The notes below the pieces were generated by a model. The model was not told the DNA's origin. It saw only the letters and a program-made list of their open reading frames with translations, and ran no database searches. Positions 1-12,110 of a DNA stretch of 64,000 nucleotides are shown here, piece by piece; position 1 is the stretch's first letter, and each line of letters begins with the position of its first letter. A program made the position numbers and the translations under genes. This stretch comes from Platycnemis pennipes (taxonomy: Eukaryota > Arthropoda > Insecta > Odonata > Platycnemididae): the NCBI GenBank assembly GCA_933228895.1, contig OW121851.1, positions 126,651,624-126,715,623 of the forward strand. The letters are read 5' to 3'.

Positions 1-1
1 T

Positions 2-1039
2 GTAGAAGTTGTCCATGTGGACTGAATGGCCTAGTCCCAATTTATTCGTCATCAACTTCTTGACGACATTGGTTACATGACCAGGACCCCCAATATCCTT
101 ATCTCCGCTCCCTGCATACACCATGAATTTTAGGACCAACCCATTTGGCTCAGTCAACATATACAGTTTTATGCCATATTTGTGACGTTTGCCTTGGATG
201 TACTGCCTAAAAATCAATCTACCCCGCCATAAAATCATCGATTCGTCGATTGATAATTCTCTAATCGGAGAATAAATTCTTTCCATTGTTTCATTGAAGA
301 AATCAATGATAGGACTTACTCTCCGGAGTCTATCACTCGACTCGTCTTCATTTACTTTGGAGAAATGCAGGGCTCTCAAGATAAGTATAAAGCGGTTACG
401 GGACATGCAATGACTAAAGACAGGTATATTGAAGAGGACATCTTTCCTCCAGTAGTCTTTCAGCCTATTCAGTCGGATGGTACCCATATGAAATAGAAGA
501 CCGAGAAAAATTAGGATTTCCTCCTCTGTCACGGGATTCCACGGCAAAACTCTTTTCAACTTCCGAGATTCAAAAGCAACGCTACCGTACTCGTTTGTCG
601 AGGACACAACAAGTTTGAAAAACTCTGCGGTGGCGATCATAAAGAAAAAGCTTATTGGACTAGGGGTTTCGGGTGCGTCCTGAAGGCCAGGAGACCCTCG
701 AAAAGGAATTTGTTGTCGGGGTGGGAATGGGGGTTGTTCGGACCAGATGGGTGTGAATGAGGGTGCAGTAGGTGGGTGAGGTGGGCTGGGTTGGGAAGTA
801 ACGGGTTGGGAAGGACCTGGTGACATTTCCAGACTAACCGCGCCGGCCTCTGCCTCATCTCCGTCGCTGCCATCCTCTCCGGACTCGCCGTCGCTGCTTT
901 CAGAAAATACCATTTCTTCATACTCCTCATCAGAAGACCACTCTTCCATGGCTTTCTCAATGGCCTCAGGCAAAAGCTTTTCTTGATGGGTCTTCCGTGG
1001 CCTCTTTATGCCCGAAGGCCCAGCTCCAGAGTCAGACAT
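2..1039 (-). CDS. piggyBac-type transposase, N-terminal 346 codons (cut by window edge)
   Basis: Reading the minus strand from an ATG at 1039-1037 gives an uninterrupted frame of 346 codons running off the left edge. It begins MSDSGAGPSGIKRPRKTH. Next comes an acidic, Ser/Pro-rich segment (about residues 30-120), usual for piggyBac N-termini, and then the transposase core. Core motifs include NRFILILRALHFS, RELSIDESMILWRGR (about residue 250; the first catalytic Asp region), KRHKYGIKLYML and, at the edge, SVHMDNFY (second catalytic Asp region). The enzyme would cut at TTAA sites and move the element without a footprint. The third catalytic Asp and the C-terminal Cys-rich domain lie outside the window. 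The lack of any stop or frameshift suggests a young copy or a domesticated gene. An intron in the 5' leader is possible. Confidence 0.9.
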   Translation of the reverse strand, partial: MSDSGAGPSGIKRPRKTHQEKLLPEAIEKAMEEWSSDEEYEEMVFSESSDGESGEDGSDGDEAEAGAVSLEMSPGPSQPVTSQPSPPHPPTAPSFTPIWSEQPPFPPRQQIPFRGSPGLQDAPETPSPISFFFMIATAEFFKLVVSSTNEYGSVAFESRKLKRVLPWNPVTEEEILIFLGLLFHMGTIRLNRLKDYWRKDVLFNIPVFSHCMSRNRFILILRALHFSKVNEDESSDRLRRVSPIIDFFNETMERIYSPIRELSIDESMILWRGRLIFRQYIQGKRHKYGIKLYMLTEPNGLVLKFMVYAGSGDKDIGGPGHVTNVVKKLMTNKLGLGHSVHMDNFY

Positions 1040-2230
1040 ATCTCTGAAAAATATTTAAAAAATTAATATGTGTAATCAAAGCATTGGTGACGTACAAAAT
1101 TTCATGAAATGCATTGCTGAGAAATTATTTTGCTAAAATGTATTATTATTTCGACCAATAAAAATACTTATCTATGCATACAGAGAAGCAGAAGAAAATT
1201 ACCGAAAGGTTTTGGGTGCTGCACGCATTCATTGTAGGAGGCAATTGAAGAAAGACAAAAAAAGAGAAACTAACGACCCCGAAAGCCTAACAGTTAATAT
1301 TTTAAAGTGGGTGTCTATTACATTTTACAGTACATATGTATTGTAGTTCATAAAACAAATAAGTTACGGCACTCTCGGACAAGCGAGGGACACTTGAAAT
1401 TTGCTAGAGTCACTAATACAATTTCACGGCAAAAGTCTCGTAAAAATCTCTATTCATATCTTTTTACGAACAAGTAAGCTGCAAAACAGGAATGCTCCTT
1501 TTAAAATAAACCCGTAATATTGCTACATTTTGTCACAGAGTAGATTATACTCTCATTATTGAAAACTAAATATGCCGAAAATAACATTCAATAATGATCA
1601 GTGAATTATAAAATTACATGCGGCTTCCCATGTTCACAAACATGATTTAAGAATTTATTATTTAAAAATGTATTTAAAAGTACTTACATAAAAGGCGCAG
1701 TGAAAATTCTTCGGAATGAGGAAAGTAGGACTCCAACGTTGAGAGCTAACTGCAATATAAATAAAATATGTTAACTTACAAGCAAAATTAGCGGACCAAT
1801 ACAAAAATACGTATTACAAAGATTAAAATGTTTACACACATTACCTTGTAAATCCAAATTTCCTGGCCGAAAAAACTTTTTAGAATTAAAAAAAAGCAGA
1901 AGAACCTAAAATAAAACATGTAGAGTTGATTAATATTTTCCATAAATGCAAAAGAAATCGTCATAAAAGAAAGTAATTCAAAGGAATTTACACTTACCGT
2001 AAAGTTGCTTCAAGAAAAAAATTGCGAAAAAAAACAGAGACCAATGCATCCGCTAGGAAGGCAGGGCAGCTACTGAGGCCCACTGCAATTTTCAGCACTT
2101 TCCTAGCTCACCGCTTGAGCTGGGATACCGTTAGATTCTGAGAGCGCTCGAGCGCACACGCTGCGGCACCGGGCCCTGGCGGGAGCACGCCTGAGCGCAG
2201 CGTATGCGGCCTCGGTCCTGAACGTGTTAA
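1040..2230 (-). mobile_element. 5' flank of the piggyBac element to a terminal TTAA
   Basis: AT-rich non-coding DNA upstream of the transposase ATG, followed by a GC-rich stretch at about 2130-2220. It ends at TTAA (2227-2230). Read on the minus strand the end is TTAACACGTTCAGGACC. The first 11 bases, TTAACACGTTC, are the same as both ends of the TTAA-flanked MITE at 28643-29824. That supports 2230 as the element's terminus. The GC-rich part contains the perfect palindrome GCGCTCGAGCGC (2144-2155). The other end lies outside the window, so the terminal-repeat call cannot be completed. Confidence 0.55.
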
Positions 2231-3339
2231 ACAGGCCACCTGTGTACAGTAAAGGTGTTTGGCAATATAATCCTAAGCACATTAATTCCGATTCTCTTAG
2301 TTTGATTGACTTTAAAAGATCCCACATTATTTTCATTGTTATCAAAGCTTAGACATTTTATTTCTTTCACTTTTATTTTTTTGCTATGCATTCATGTCAG
2401 CTATGTTTCAGCATTCCTCCATTTAATGTATGAGAGAGACTTTGTCCAACTAGAAATGACTCGTTAAAACTCATTGAATCCTGGTTAAAGGTTGAAGAGA
2501 AGGGAAATTTTTAAGGAGAGACAAAGAAATAATTGCCATGTGTATGAAGGTCAAAAAGCCATCAAATGCCAAAAGTGGGAAAGCATTGCCATGTATTAAG
2601 AACTAATCAGGAAAATTATTACTTGAACCACAGGAAATTAGATCTGGGTGTGGGATGGTCAAATAACTGTGATAATGATGAATTTGTATGTTTAGAAGTA
2701 GAAATGGATTTTTATTTTAGAACTTGTTGTGGAAATGAAGGCCTGAAAGGTTATAGGAAAGCATAATGTCCTTACAAAATTGCATTTTATTCTATAAAAT
2801 ATGGCAGACTTTTTTTCTAATTGTTAGAATGAGTAAGTAGAGGGGGTTTGGCCGTAGAACTTTATAAACCATATGTCAACCATAGCTCAAGAGAGAAGTC
2901 CACTAGGACAATAGGATGATGAGTTTAATATTTCATGCAGCTAAGGTTGTATTTAAAAATATTAGGAAAAGAAGATTTGTAGAAGTGTACATTATGATTA
3001 TAATAATATAGTTAAGTGGGCATGAAGGGTTGAAGTCCAGCAAAGTACGGCTTTTTCATTATGGCTCTATCTACATGCCATTATCATGGAATAAAATAAT
3101 ATTGCAAATTATCAGTAAACTATAGGTTATATCACCGAGAAAAAAGAAAATGCATATGAAGCTATGGACTGGGTTATAAGGAATAAAAAGTAAGATTTTT
3201 ATGCCAGAAATAAATGGTCAGTGTCCTTGTAAATGCTTCTACAGTTTGATGAACTTGAAGATTCAGGTCTTCAGGCTCCTTATCATTTTCCAATGTGTTG
3301 GACAACAGTTTCACTGGTGTTGCAGTTGGCATCTTCTGG
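2231..3339. other. no recognised feature
   Basis: AT-rich sequence with frequent stops in all frames. I recognise no exon, repeat end or RNA gene here. The short open frame at 2566-2766 has no recognisable motif. Confidence 0.5.
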
Positions 3340-4040
3340 TCAGTGTAGTGCAGAGGATCAAAATTGCTGTCTATTTTACATCACCCATTGGCATCAGGAG
3401 TGCTGTGATTGGTTGGTGTACATTTGTGGCAGAACACTTGTTTTCAGACTCTGGAAACCATCTTCCCTGTTGAAATAGTCAGGATTTTTGTTGATGTCAA
3501 GTCTACCTCTAAATGGTCATACAATCCATCAATCTTCTTTTACAATTAGTTTTTACCTTTCAAAGTTAGTGTTTTGTATGGGTCCTTTTCAGAAATGTTG
3601 TGCAAAAGGCATAGTTGTTAGTTGAAAGGTATAGTTGTTGGTTTTCATCATACTTGGTGTTCTTTCAAGTGATATTTAATCCTTGATGTCTGCCCAATGC
3701 ATAACCCAATGCCAACTTACACAGCTACATTTTACAGTGTACACACTGCTTTAAATCTCCTCAAGCACCCAGTCAATAGTTCTGGATAGGAGGTTGGCAG
3801 TCTTCATCAGGCATTAAACCTTGGTACAATTTTGCGTTTGGCGAGTACCATTGCTATATTTTGCCATTCCTGCAATTAGGGTATTATAGCAATGGTGGAA
3901 GGTTTATCTCCTTCTTATGTTGGTGCATTACTGGTCCTATTTAGTGCCAAGTTGTGTTTCTTTTCTTCTTTGTGGTTCATATTTTTCTAGAGTTTTATGG
4001 AAATGATATTTCTTTTTATCCAGGTAATGACTGTTGTAAT
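3340..4040 (-). pseudogene. Penelope-like retroelement remnant (GIY-YIG end)
   Basis: Minus-strand translation in shifting frames gives pieces in Penelope order. IAMVLAKRKIVPRF lies near 3800-3890, VYTVKCSC near 3745-3724, GLCIGQTSRIKYHLKEHQ shortly after in another frame, and FNREDGFQ near 3477-3454. VYxxxCSC...YIGQTxR...LKEH is the GIY-YIG endonuclease signature of Penelope-like elements, and FNREDGF is typical of their C-terminus. Stops and at least one frameshift separate the pieces, so the copy is dead. Plus-strand open frames at 3201-3478 are antisense shadows of it. Confidence 0.7.
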
Positions 4041-4345
4041 AGCGAGGGCTCGACTGAAAATGGTTCTGATGATTTATGTCTTCTGTAGAGGATGGTGGTA
4101 TGAAGATGCCTATAGTTAGCAGTCAGTAAGCTTCTATTTCTGGTATACAGAATGGCTGAGTGTTCCATCATCCTTATTTTCAATTATTATATCTAAAAAT
4201 GGCAAGTGTATGTTTTCCACAAACAATCATGAAGTACTCCTGGGTCCTTATTCTCTTTCTGAAACTCTCGTGGTATCCAAGGGTATACCATAGGTTTTCG
4301 GGACTCGCGTTAACTTTTTGTAAACATTCTAATGAGGAAATCAAT

Positions 4346-4395
4346 GAAACGCAACCTCGGTTTCGTTGCTGGGGAGATAACCGAGGTTGCGTTTC
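4346..4395. repeat. hairpin with a perfect 17-bp stem
   Basis: GAAACGCAACCTCGGTT (4346-4362) is exactly reverse-complemented at 4379-4395, with a 16-nt loop. The flanks do not extend the pairing. It is probably the remnant of a foldback insertion. No function can be inferred. Confidence 0.8.
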
Positions 4396-4784
4396 AAACG
4401 AGAATACGGGCCCTGGTTATGGACTTTTAAGAGGGGATTTTTCTTCATGCTTGTCAGCTCAAATTTTTAGCTGTCAGCTGTTAGAATCTTCTCCTCAATT
4501 ATCCATAAATTTATTAAAGAGGATAGTTTGTTTATTGCATTTTTAAAACTGCATCAAAAATACATTCGTGCATATATTACTTAGCCCTATTATTTTTGCT
4601 TTAGCATTATAGGTTTCATTTTTAATTGATATTTTTTATGAATACTGATGGGTGTATCTCCTTGGCCACACAATTGATTTTGTGACAGGGTTATAATTGC
4701 CATATTCCTCCGAATATAGTCCCACCATTTTTGGCCGAAGTCTTTGTGGAAAAAGTCTAGGGGGGGATTTTATTCGAGCTCAAG

Positions 4785-6305
4785 GCACCTAATGTCCGTT
4801 GTAAATTTCCATCCCCCAAATTTAAAGGCCAATATCTCAAAAATGACTATTTCGATTTAAAAATAGTGTATCGAACTAAAGTTTGTTTATTTATACATTC
4901 ATTAATGTCAAAAATATAAATTGAAGTTATTATATTAATTAATTTTTTGACCGAGACAGCTAAAAAGGCTGGATTTTTTTCAAGTCTCGGGAAGCAAGTT
5001 CAACTTTGATGCCCACTTGAAGAAAAACAAGAAAAGCCACTTCTCTTTTCTTCTCATAAGATGTGGAACATATATTTATCTTTGACAAAACAAAGTTTAA
5101 AATAGATTACTCAGTTAACAATTATGTTACGACAAATTTTAAAAACATGCGCTATCTTAGCTTGCGGAAGTCGAAAATACATTTCGTTTTGACAGTATTC
5201 TTCGTCTTTGAAAACTAAGCCCGTGTAAAATGGCTTAACAAATTGAGAGAATTAAATATGCTTTCAACTTCTATGCATTCATTTCGGAAAGCGAGCTCCT
5301 CGCGACAGGACTTTCGGCCAGGCGATGTTGCCAAGTTGTATGCTACCGTGGTACCACACGCACAAAACACCACGCAAGAAAATTTCTCTAGTATGCACAG
5401 GAAAAATATCCTTGCTTATGCTTGAATAAAAGTTTATAAGTTGCAGTATTCACCAAAATAAAATCAGCGATAAGTGAGATAGCTTTTGTCCCCACATGTC
5501 TCGGCTTCTCGACGAAAGAAACAATTTGAACTTTAAATTATCCTCAACTATGACTCCAAACACTTTGCGCGAGGAGGCATAGTGACAGTATGGTTCCAAG
5601 CATACTATCAGTTCTTAAATTGACACTGACTTCCATTCCTTTTTTCCACTATTGTCGAGTCCTCATGACTCATAGCCATAGGCGAGCTGCTTGCAGCAGA
5701 AGATTCCACGCACACCCTACCTTTCTCTTTCAAGCATGCTCTGGGCAGTTTAGCGTGCTTTTATAGCAAAAAATAAATGTGTTTCGTTATCAAATAACCA
5801 ACGAGAACTATTACAAATAACCAACGTCTTCAAACTATTGAGATTTCAGAAGTGGATTCATATTAATGACTCGAGAGCAAGATAAAGGTCCAAACGGTGA
5901 TTTTCAGAACGGAAAGCGTGCAGGGTGGAAAATAACGCAGTCTGTCAACTTTGTCAATAACAAAAATACTGATGAACATAGCAGTATAAAACTTCAGATT
6001 ACTGTTAACAAAGCCCATAGCTACAACATGTGAAAAGGAAAGTTTGATATCTCGATCTGTTGTTCTTACGATGCCCCAAATTCAATGGATCCATCCGGTA
6101 ACCAAAAAGTTCGCCAAAAGATCCGTTCTTAAACACATACTACAGTAAATAAAAATTGTAAAAATATTTTAATATTGTCGGTAAACGTATAAATAAACAA
6201 ATTTTAATTTGATATACTTCACCTTAACATCTCAGTAGCCATCTTGGAGATATTGGTCTTCAAACTAGTGGGTGATGTAAATTTTGCAACGGATAGTAGG
6301 CATCC
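4785..6305. mobile_element. element with inverted arms of about 130 bp
   Basis: The stretch at about 4790-4925 matches the reverse complement of about 6160-6305. Both contain a CCNNTATCCGTTG-like start, GGCCAATATCTC or its variant, and TTTGTTTATTTATAC. The arms have diverged and the roughly 1.2 kb between them shows no transposase. Just outside the left arm (4700-4780) is CTCCGAATATAGTCCC, similar to the fragment at 13520-13680. It is probably a non-autonomous DNA transposon. The family is not assigned and the outer ends are uncertain. Confidence 0.4.
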
Positions 6306-7289
6306 TAATAAGTGCGTTAAGGATGATTTATCGTGTAAAAATTATAAGTTTTGCAATTCCTTTTTTTATTTCCAATTTAGGACTATTAATTACGTCATTA
6401 AGGCTGTTCTATACCAAACCAATATCTCTTGAGTAACCGCCACGGGGGTTAGTTCCGAGAGCCGCCGCTTCAGTTTCAGTGGGATGGGTAACTTTACTGG
6501 GAGGAGAGGGTCATCTTTGAGGGGTGTTTGGGGAGTGGCTTATTTATTCAGTCACCAATGAGTGACCACCGGTCCAAATGTTCCTTATCGCCTATTGCGT
6601 CACACGTCGTCACTCGATCCCTTCGAGGAAGGCCGAGAGAATCTTTTTTTACGAGTGATTCATTCGTATTCCTCATCTTAGCTATCCGCTTATCTTTGCT
6701 ACTCACCTAACACAAACGTAACTTGTCTATAAGTGGGATTTGATTTAGTCCACTCTCGCTACCAGGTAAAATATTCGGGGCTATTTATTTTCAGCACAGA
6801 AGTAAAATGCTTCTCGTGTCTTCGACCTAATTCCTTTATTGCAAGATTTTTCAAATACGAGTGTAACTCCGTCTAAAGTTTGTCCAGAAATTAAATGGGA
6901 TCGAGAAAAAACTAAAACACAACGTCATTGTAAGTGTGAACTGGAGCAAAACTTTTTATGGACTACGGTAAATTATATTTATTCGATAGATGAAAAGTCC
7001 AAAGAGAGAATCTTAGAAAAGAAAATTGAGCATCAGTAATTCAATGAAATAAAACTGACTGACTGATGGCTCGTCACCCTAGGGTGACTTTATTTCATAG
7101 TATGCCAAAACTGGCTTATTATATGTGTCATTTTAATCCCGGAACCGACTAGGATCTTTAATTATTCATTAAAATATCATTCGGTCTATGGAAACTGTCA
7201 ATTGGATTGTTTTTATTTTAGGCTGCACATTCCATAGCTGTGTTTTCACTGTTTTCTATCGTTTTGTAGTATTTCGTACTTTGATTTGT
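6306..7289. other. no gene recognised; contains a 16-bp palindrome
   Basis: Mostly unstructured sequence. GTCACCCTAGGGTGAC at 7073-7088 is a perfect palindrome. Open frames at 6528-6710 and 6839-7039 have no recognisable motif. Confidence 0.5.
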
Positions 7290-7963
7290 TATTATTTTTT
7301 CTAGTGGGTCAATTGTAGCTTTTTCGTATATTGTGTCATTTGCGGTCCATTATTTAATTCCATGCATGTTTCTTAGCATCCTTCGGTCCATCGCCTTAAT
7401 ATTGTCTATCTTGTTTCTGTGGAGTTTGCTTCCTTAGCTATTTCTCTCCACCTCTTACAGCAATATCGCGGCAAGTGATTGGTGCAATCTATTTTAATGA
7501 CAGGGAAATCAACGCCGTAGGGAAGAAGTTCGGCCAATTTCTTGGTAGCACTGCTGTCGCCATCCCCTACGAATTAAATGGAAATTTTATCGTATTTGCG
7601 TAAAGAAAGATAAAACTAATTACACAACCCCCATTTATAAGATTCATGACAAGCACATCATATTATATCGCCTATAAGCCGGTGGTACTTCAAATTGTGC
7701 ATCTCTACTCTTGTTTTAAATCCCTCGACAATTATGTCGGCTTCCATTTCCGTCGAGGACTTGTTCCAATTCTTGAAGCACGTATGCTGTTTGGCCTGTG
7801 TTTTCGTAGTTCTGCATTTCGCACATATACTGCAGTATTTGCAGCTAAATGGTGCATTATTTCCCAGAGCTAACAGAGAAGTGAAACGGTGTCTTATATC
7901 AAACATTTTTCTTCTAGAAGGCTCATAAGCTGTCTCCTTCCTTTGTCTCTTCAGTGGTATCAC
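7290..7963 (-). pseudogene. Mutator-like transposase remnant
   Basis: The minus-strand frame from 7963 gives CSICAKCRTTKTQAKQHTC, then FKNWNKSSTEMEADIIVEGF and LKYHRLIGD. After a frameshift it continues as GDGDSSATKKLAELLPYG, IKIDCTNHLPRYCCKRW. The order CxxC...HTCFKNW...EADIIVEGF...IGDGDSS...CTNHLxRxY is that of the Mutator-like transposase domain family found widely in arthropod genomes. IGDGDSS would carry a catalytic Asp. The frameshift and later stops make this copy dead. Its terminal repeats were not located. Confidence 0.7.
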
Positions 7964-8599
7964 TTGAAGTCAAGCAGGAATTTACGTTTGTAAATTGGCC
8001 TTTCAAAAGTTATTGAACCACAGTGCCCTAAGGACATTTCAGAGGGATGAAATGTCTCCGAGATTTTTTTGAAATATACGAGAAAAACTAAACTGCAGTT
8101 CTACGAAAATGTTGATTATATTCGTAAGATTCGGATTTTTTTCCAATTCGGACGTAAACGTAAAATACGCTTCCATTTAGCATTACTTACATAAACAAGA
8201 TTGGTGCTTAAAGGAGTCAACCCCCTGTACTTTTATCCAAAATGTGTTGGAAGCAATTTTTTCCGATCCAAAATAGTAAAATAGTTTGCACGAGTAATCC
8301 AGTTACTGTAGATCCATTCTAATGCATTAAAAAGGAAATATTAAATTTCACGGTAAATGGTTACTCGGTCGGACCAGGTGACCATTATTCTGCGTTTTAC
8401 TGTCAGCTTATTGAACACAAGCTCCCCATTTTAACTATTTTACCTCAATTCACTTTTCTCAATTTACTTTCGAGAACAGGGCCTGGGGCCTCGAATTTCC
8501 CAGGCGATACGGAGGGGGACCCGAAACTTTTTCCAAGAAATTTTATCGTTCTGATTTTAACTAGGCATGATAATCCGGATTAAACTGCTTATATTTCAT

Positions 8600-11500
8600 G
8601 TGCTAAGTGAAAAGTAACATCGCTATTTTGTCTTCTCGTCACATTTCCCAAGTACTCTTTTTATAAATCCTAGCTTTCTCTTCGCTCGGCCGCATATTTC
8701 CCGGATGTGTCTTCTCCACGATAAATCTTTAGTGATTGTTTCACCTAAATACCTTTTGGTTTCAACGCTTTCGACCTTCGTGTTATTAATTTTATAGGAT
8801 CGCTCTATAGAATTATTCCTCCTCCATGTCATGAATTATATCTAAATCCTTGCTTCCTGTCTTCTTCTGATATACCCCTGCGCACTACAGTATCGTCTGC
8901 AAAAAGTCTAAGCGTAAAACTAACTACGCTACCCTGGGGAACTCCCGATGTGACTTTGATTGTGTCTGACATGATACCATCTATGACAACCCTCTGCTCT
9001 CGCCCACTTAAGAATTCTTTTATCCAACACACAACGTCATTATTTAAACCAAAACTCTCTAATTTCAAGATTAATTTATCATGTGGAACTTTATCGAATG
9101 CATTTTTAAAATCTTAAATCTATCGCATGAACTTCAGTACTGTTTTCGCCGTTGACTAAAATATCGTGTACAAATAAAGCTTATTGTGTCTCGCAGGATC
9201 TACCTTTCCGGAACCCACGTTGTCTGTTTATGAGCAATCCCTGATATCCAAATGCCCCATGATTGTACTGACTACAATGTGCTCAAATACCTTACAAGAG
9301 ATTAACGTGAGTGAAATGGGTCTGTAGTTACTATGTTCTTTCCTATCACCGCTTTCAAAAATAGGTGTAATGTTAGCTACTTTCCAATCCTTGCGTACAG
9401 TGCGGTTCTTTAGTGTTTTATTGAATATTATTTCTAGATAGGAGGCTATTTCAGAAGCTAATGTTTTATATACCCGGGAAGGAATTTGATCGGGACCTGG
9501 TGATTTGTTTTTACTAATGTTTTTTAACTGCTGCTCTATTCCGCGACCTGAAATTTTTAATTCGGGCATTTGCTCACTGAATGTTTTCGGCGGAGGTTCC
9601 ACTGCGATGTGTGACGATGAGTTGAATACGCTTTGAAAGAAGGTGTTTAAAGTATTGGCATTTTCTAAACCCTCAGGTGACTCTAATTCCTTTATCACTT
9701 TTAAGTGTGTGTACCTACTGTGGACCTATTTCCCTGAAGTTCTCTCTCTCACATATGACCAAAACACTTTAGGATTGCTATCTAAATATTCTCCTAACAT
9801 CTTGCTCTTGAAATGTGATAACGCTTGCCGACATGATTTCCTTGCTAATGCTCTCGATTTTTTATAGTTTTGAACTAACTCATTTTTTTCCTATACCGAT
9901 AGACCCTGTCCTTCATTTTTCATCTCAGCGTGGCATACCCTTCGTCGCTTTAGTGATTTCCTAACCTCCGCGTCATACCACCTATATGCTCTGTATTATC
10001 AATTTACTTGGTATATATTTATTAACTGCTTTACGGGTGACCTCAAGAATTTCTCTCCCCGAATCCTCTATATCTAATCCTTTGCTTGTTTGCTAAATAC
10101 ATTAAACGATTCCCTTAATTCCTCTTTCAAACCGTCGTTAATTAGCGTTGTCAAATAAGTATACCCTCCTCCTTGGTTTATAATGTTTTTCAACGCCTAC
10201 ATTAAATATCGCATGCACTATTTTATGATCACTAATTCCTGTCTGTAGCTACATTTAGAACTTATTCGGGTATATTTGTTGCGAATAAGTCTAGTATGTT
10301 GTCTCCCCTGGTCGGTTCTTTTACTAGTTGTTTTAAAGTTTCGTCGTACCGATGGACTGAAAAGCAGCCGATGTAACACCCATTTTTAAAAGTCGTGATA
10401 GGGAGCAGCCATCTAACTACAGACCTATATCCCTCACATCCATTTCATGCAAGGTCCTGGAACATATAATTATTAGTTCAGTCATGGGACAACTATATAG
10501 CCAGAATTTATTGTCCGATGTTTAGCATGGGTTCCGGAAGAGCAAATCATGTGAAACTCAACTTGCTCTCTTTTCTCACAATATTTTAGTTTCTGGCGAA
10601 AATTATATTCCAGTGGATGCTATATTTCTCGATTTCAAAAAAGCTTTCGAGAAGGTGTCTCATAGCAAACTAATGTTGAAATTAAAATATTATGGCATAG
10701 ACAGTAACATTAAATCATGGATAAATGATTTCCTGCATGATCGGGTGCAAAGGGTTGTTTTGGACGGTGTTACCTTACCGGCAATTAAAGTCACTTCGGG
10801 TGTCCCATCAGGTAGTGTGATAGGTCCACTCCTGTTCCTCCTGTACATAAATGATATCAATAAGGTTGTCATAAGTAAGCTTCTTCTATTTGCCGATGGC
10901 ACTGTAGTGTACAGGGAAATTCTATGCCCAAACGATAAAGAATATTTAAATGATGACCTACAAGCAATTGAAGATTGGTGTGATACATGGCACTTAGAAT
11001 TAAAATTTAATAATTGTCTCTTGATGAATTTTTGGAAAATGAATAGCTCTCCTCTTAGCACTTGAATTGAAGAAGATCTTAGCAGATTGAAATTTAGACA
11101 TAATCTCTTAAACAAATTCCAAGACCATATTTTCAGTGATGATGTTAAAAATATTTTGTGAACCCCAACTTACTATGGTAGACTGGACCATAATCACGAA
11201 ATTAGAGAAAATGATTGCCAAACTGACAGATTCAAAATGCCCTTTTTTCTACGTACATTGAGGGATATGAATAACGGTAAATATATCCAGTACGAGTGTA
11301 GCAATGGATAACATTGGTACCTGCATGTTGGTATAAGGACTTATAGCTAACCCAACTAACGGCATGTTTTTGCATGTATGCTTCGCTATTTTTATCTTTT
11401 TTTAAATAGCGTACTTTTGAACAGTACCTATACGAGTACTATTCCTTTTTTTATGCATGATATGTAGTGCATGTTTGGTGAGAATTCACCACTTACCACA

Positions 11501-12110
11501 CACCTTTATGTTGGCTTGCAGAGTATTATGTAGAAGTAGATGTAAAAAATGTGACGTAAAGGTGTTCAACAGTGATTCGCAGAGTTACTTATCCTTACCT
11601 CCTGTTATAAAACTACACGTATTCCAGTCTATCGAAGGGAGATTGAAGTCTCCGCCTACTATTATTCCTCTGTATTTGTTCCGAGAAATCAATGTTCCTA
11701 TCTCTGACTCTAGTTCCATTATAGAATTGATGTCTGCATCCGGTGGCTTGTAATATGCACCTACATATATCTTTTTTTTGCGTCACTACTTTTACTTTTA
11801 ACGGAACACCAAATACTTACTACATTTCGCTCTGAAATAAGTTTTCTTCTAATAAAATACGGGTCCTTCACAGCTATAAATAATACTCCTCCGTTTCTGC
11901 TTACTCTATCCTTTCTGTATACGGTAAAACACTTAGGGAATACTTCATATCTGATATGTCCTTCGAAAGCCATCTTTCTGTGCGTACGATCATATCAGCA
12001 TCAGTACTTTTTTTGAGGTGGTGAAATTCGGCTACTTTATTTCTTAAACTACGACAATTCACTACTATCACTGAAATTATTTCTCCCAATCTATTTCTCT
12101 CCTGGTGCTC
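8600..12110 (-). mobile_element. CR1-like LINE remnant, interrupted by another LINE
   Basis: Read on the minus strand from 12110, an endonuclease begins (ISVIVVNCRSLRNKVAEFH, then VSRNGGVLF, YYKPPDADINSI, GGDFNLPSIDW). It stops near 11555, resumes near 10335 (TLKQLVKEPTRGDNILDLF), and passes through a linker (KVFWSYVRER) into RT. RT pieces are KNKSPGPDQIPSRVYK and NYRPISL in 9228-9698, SGVPQGS and LFADDT in 8829-9068, and YLGETITKDLSWRRHI in 8623-8832. Frameshifts, stops and an internal deletion in RT (SGVPQGSVV is joined almost directly to LFADDT) show decay. The gap at 10345-11550 is filled by a plus-strand LINE. Confidence 0.8.
10345..11548 (+). mobile_element. 5'-truncated LINE inserted in the older LINE
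   Basis: The copy starts inside the RT domain with a frame equivalent to DWKAADVTPIFK, then NYRPISLTSISCKVLEH and a frame shift. The longest open piece (10613-11065) reads FLDFKKAFEKVSH, SGVPSGSVIGPLLFLLYIND and LLFADGTVVY. The catalytic FADD appears as FADG, which would inactivate it. The 3' part (11100-11548) is untranslated and ends in TGTAGAAGTAGATGTAAAA, a decayed simple-repeat tail usual for this LINE group. Its RT resembles that of the surrounding element. No clean target-site duplication was found. Confidence 0.75.

Noticed and set aside
3201..3478. Two overlapping plus-strand open frames
   Set aside because: They are the antisense of the Penelope-like remnant, whose minus-strand reading shows real motifs.
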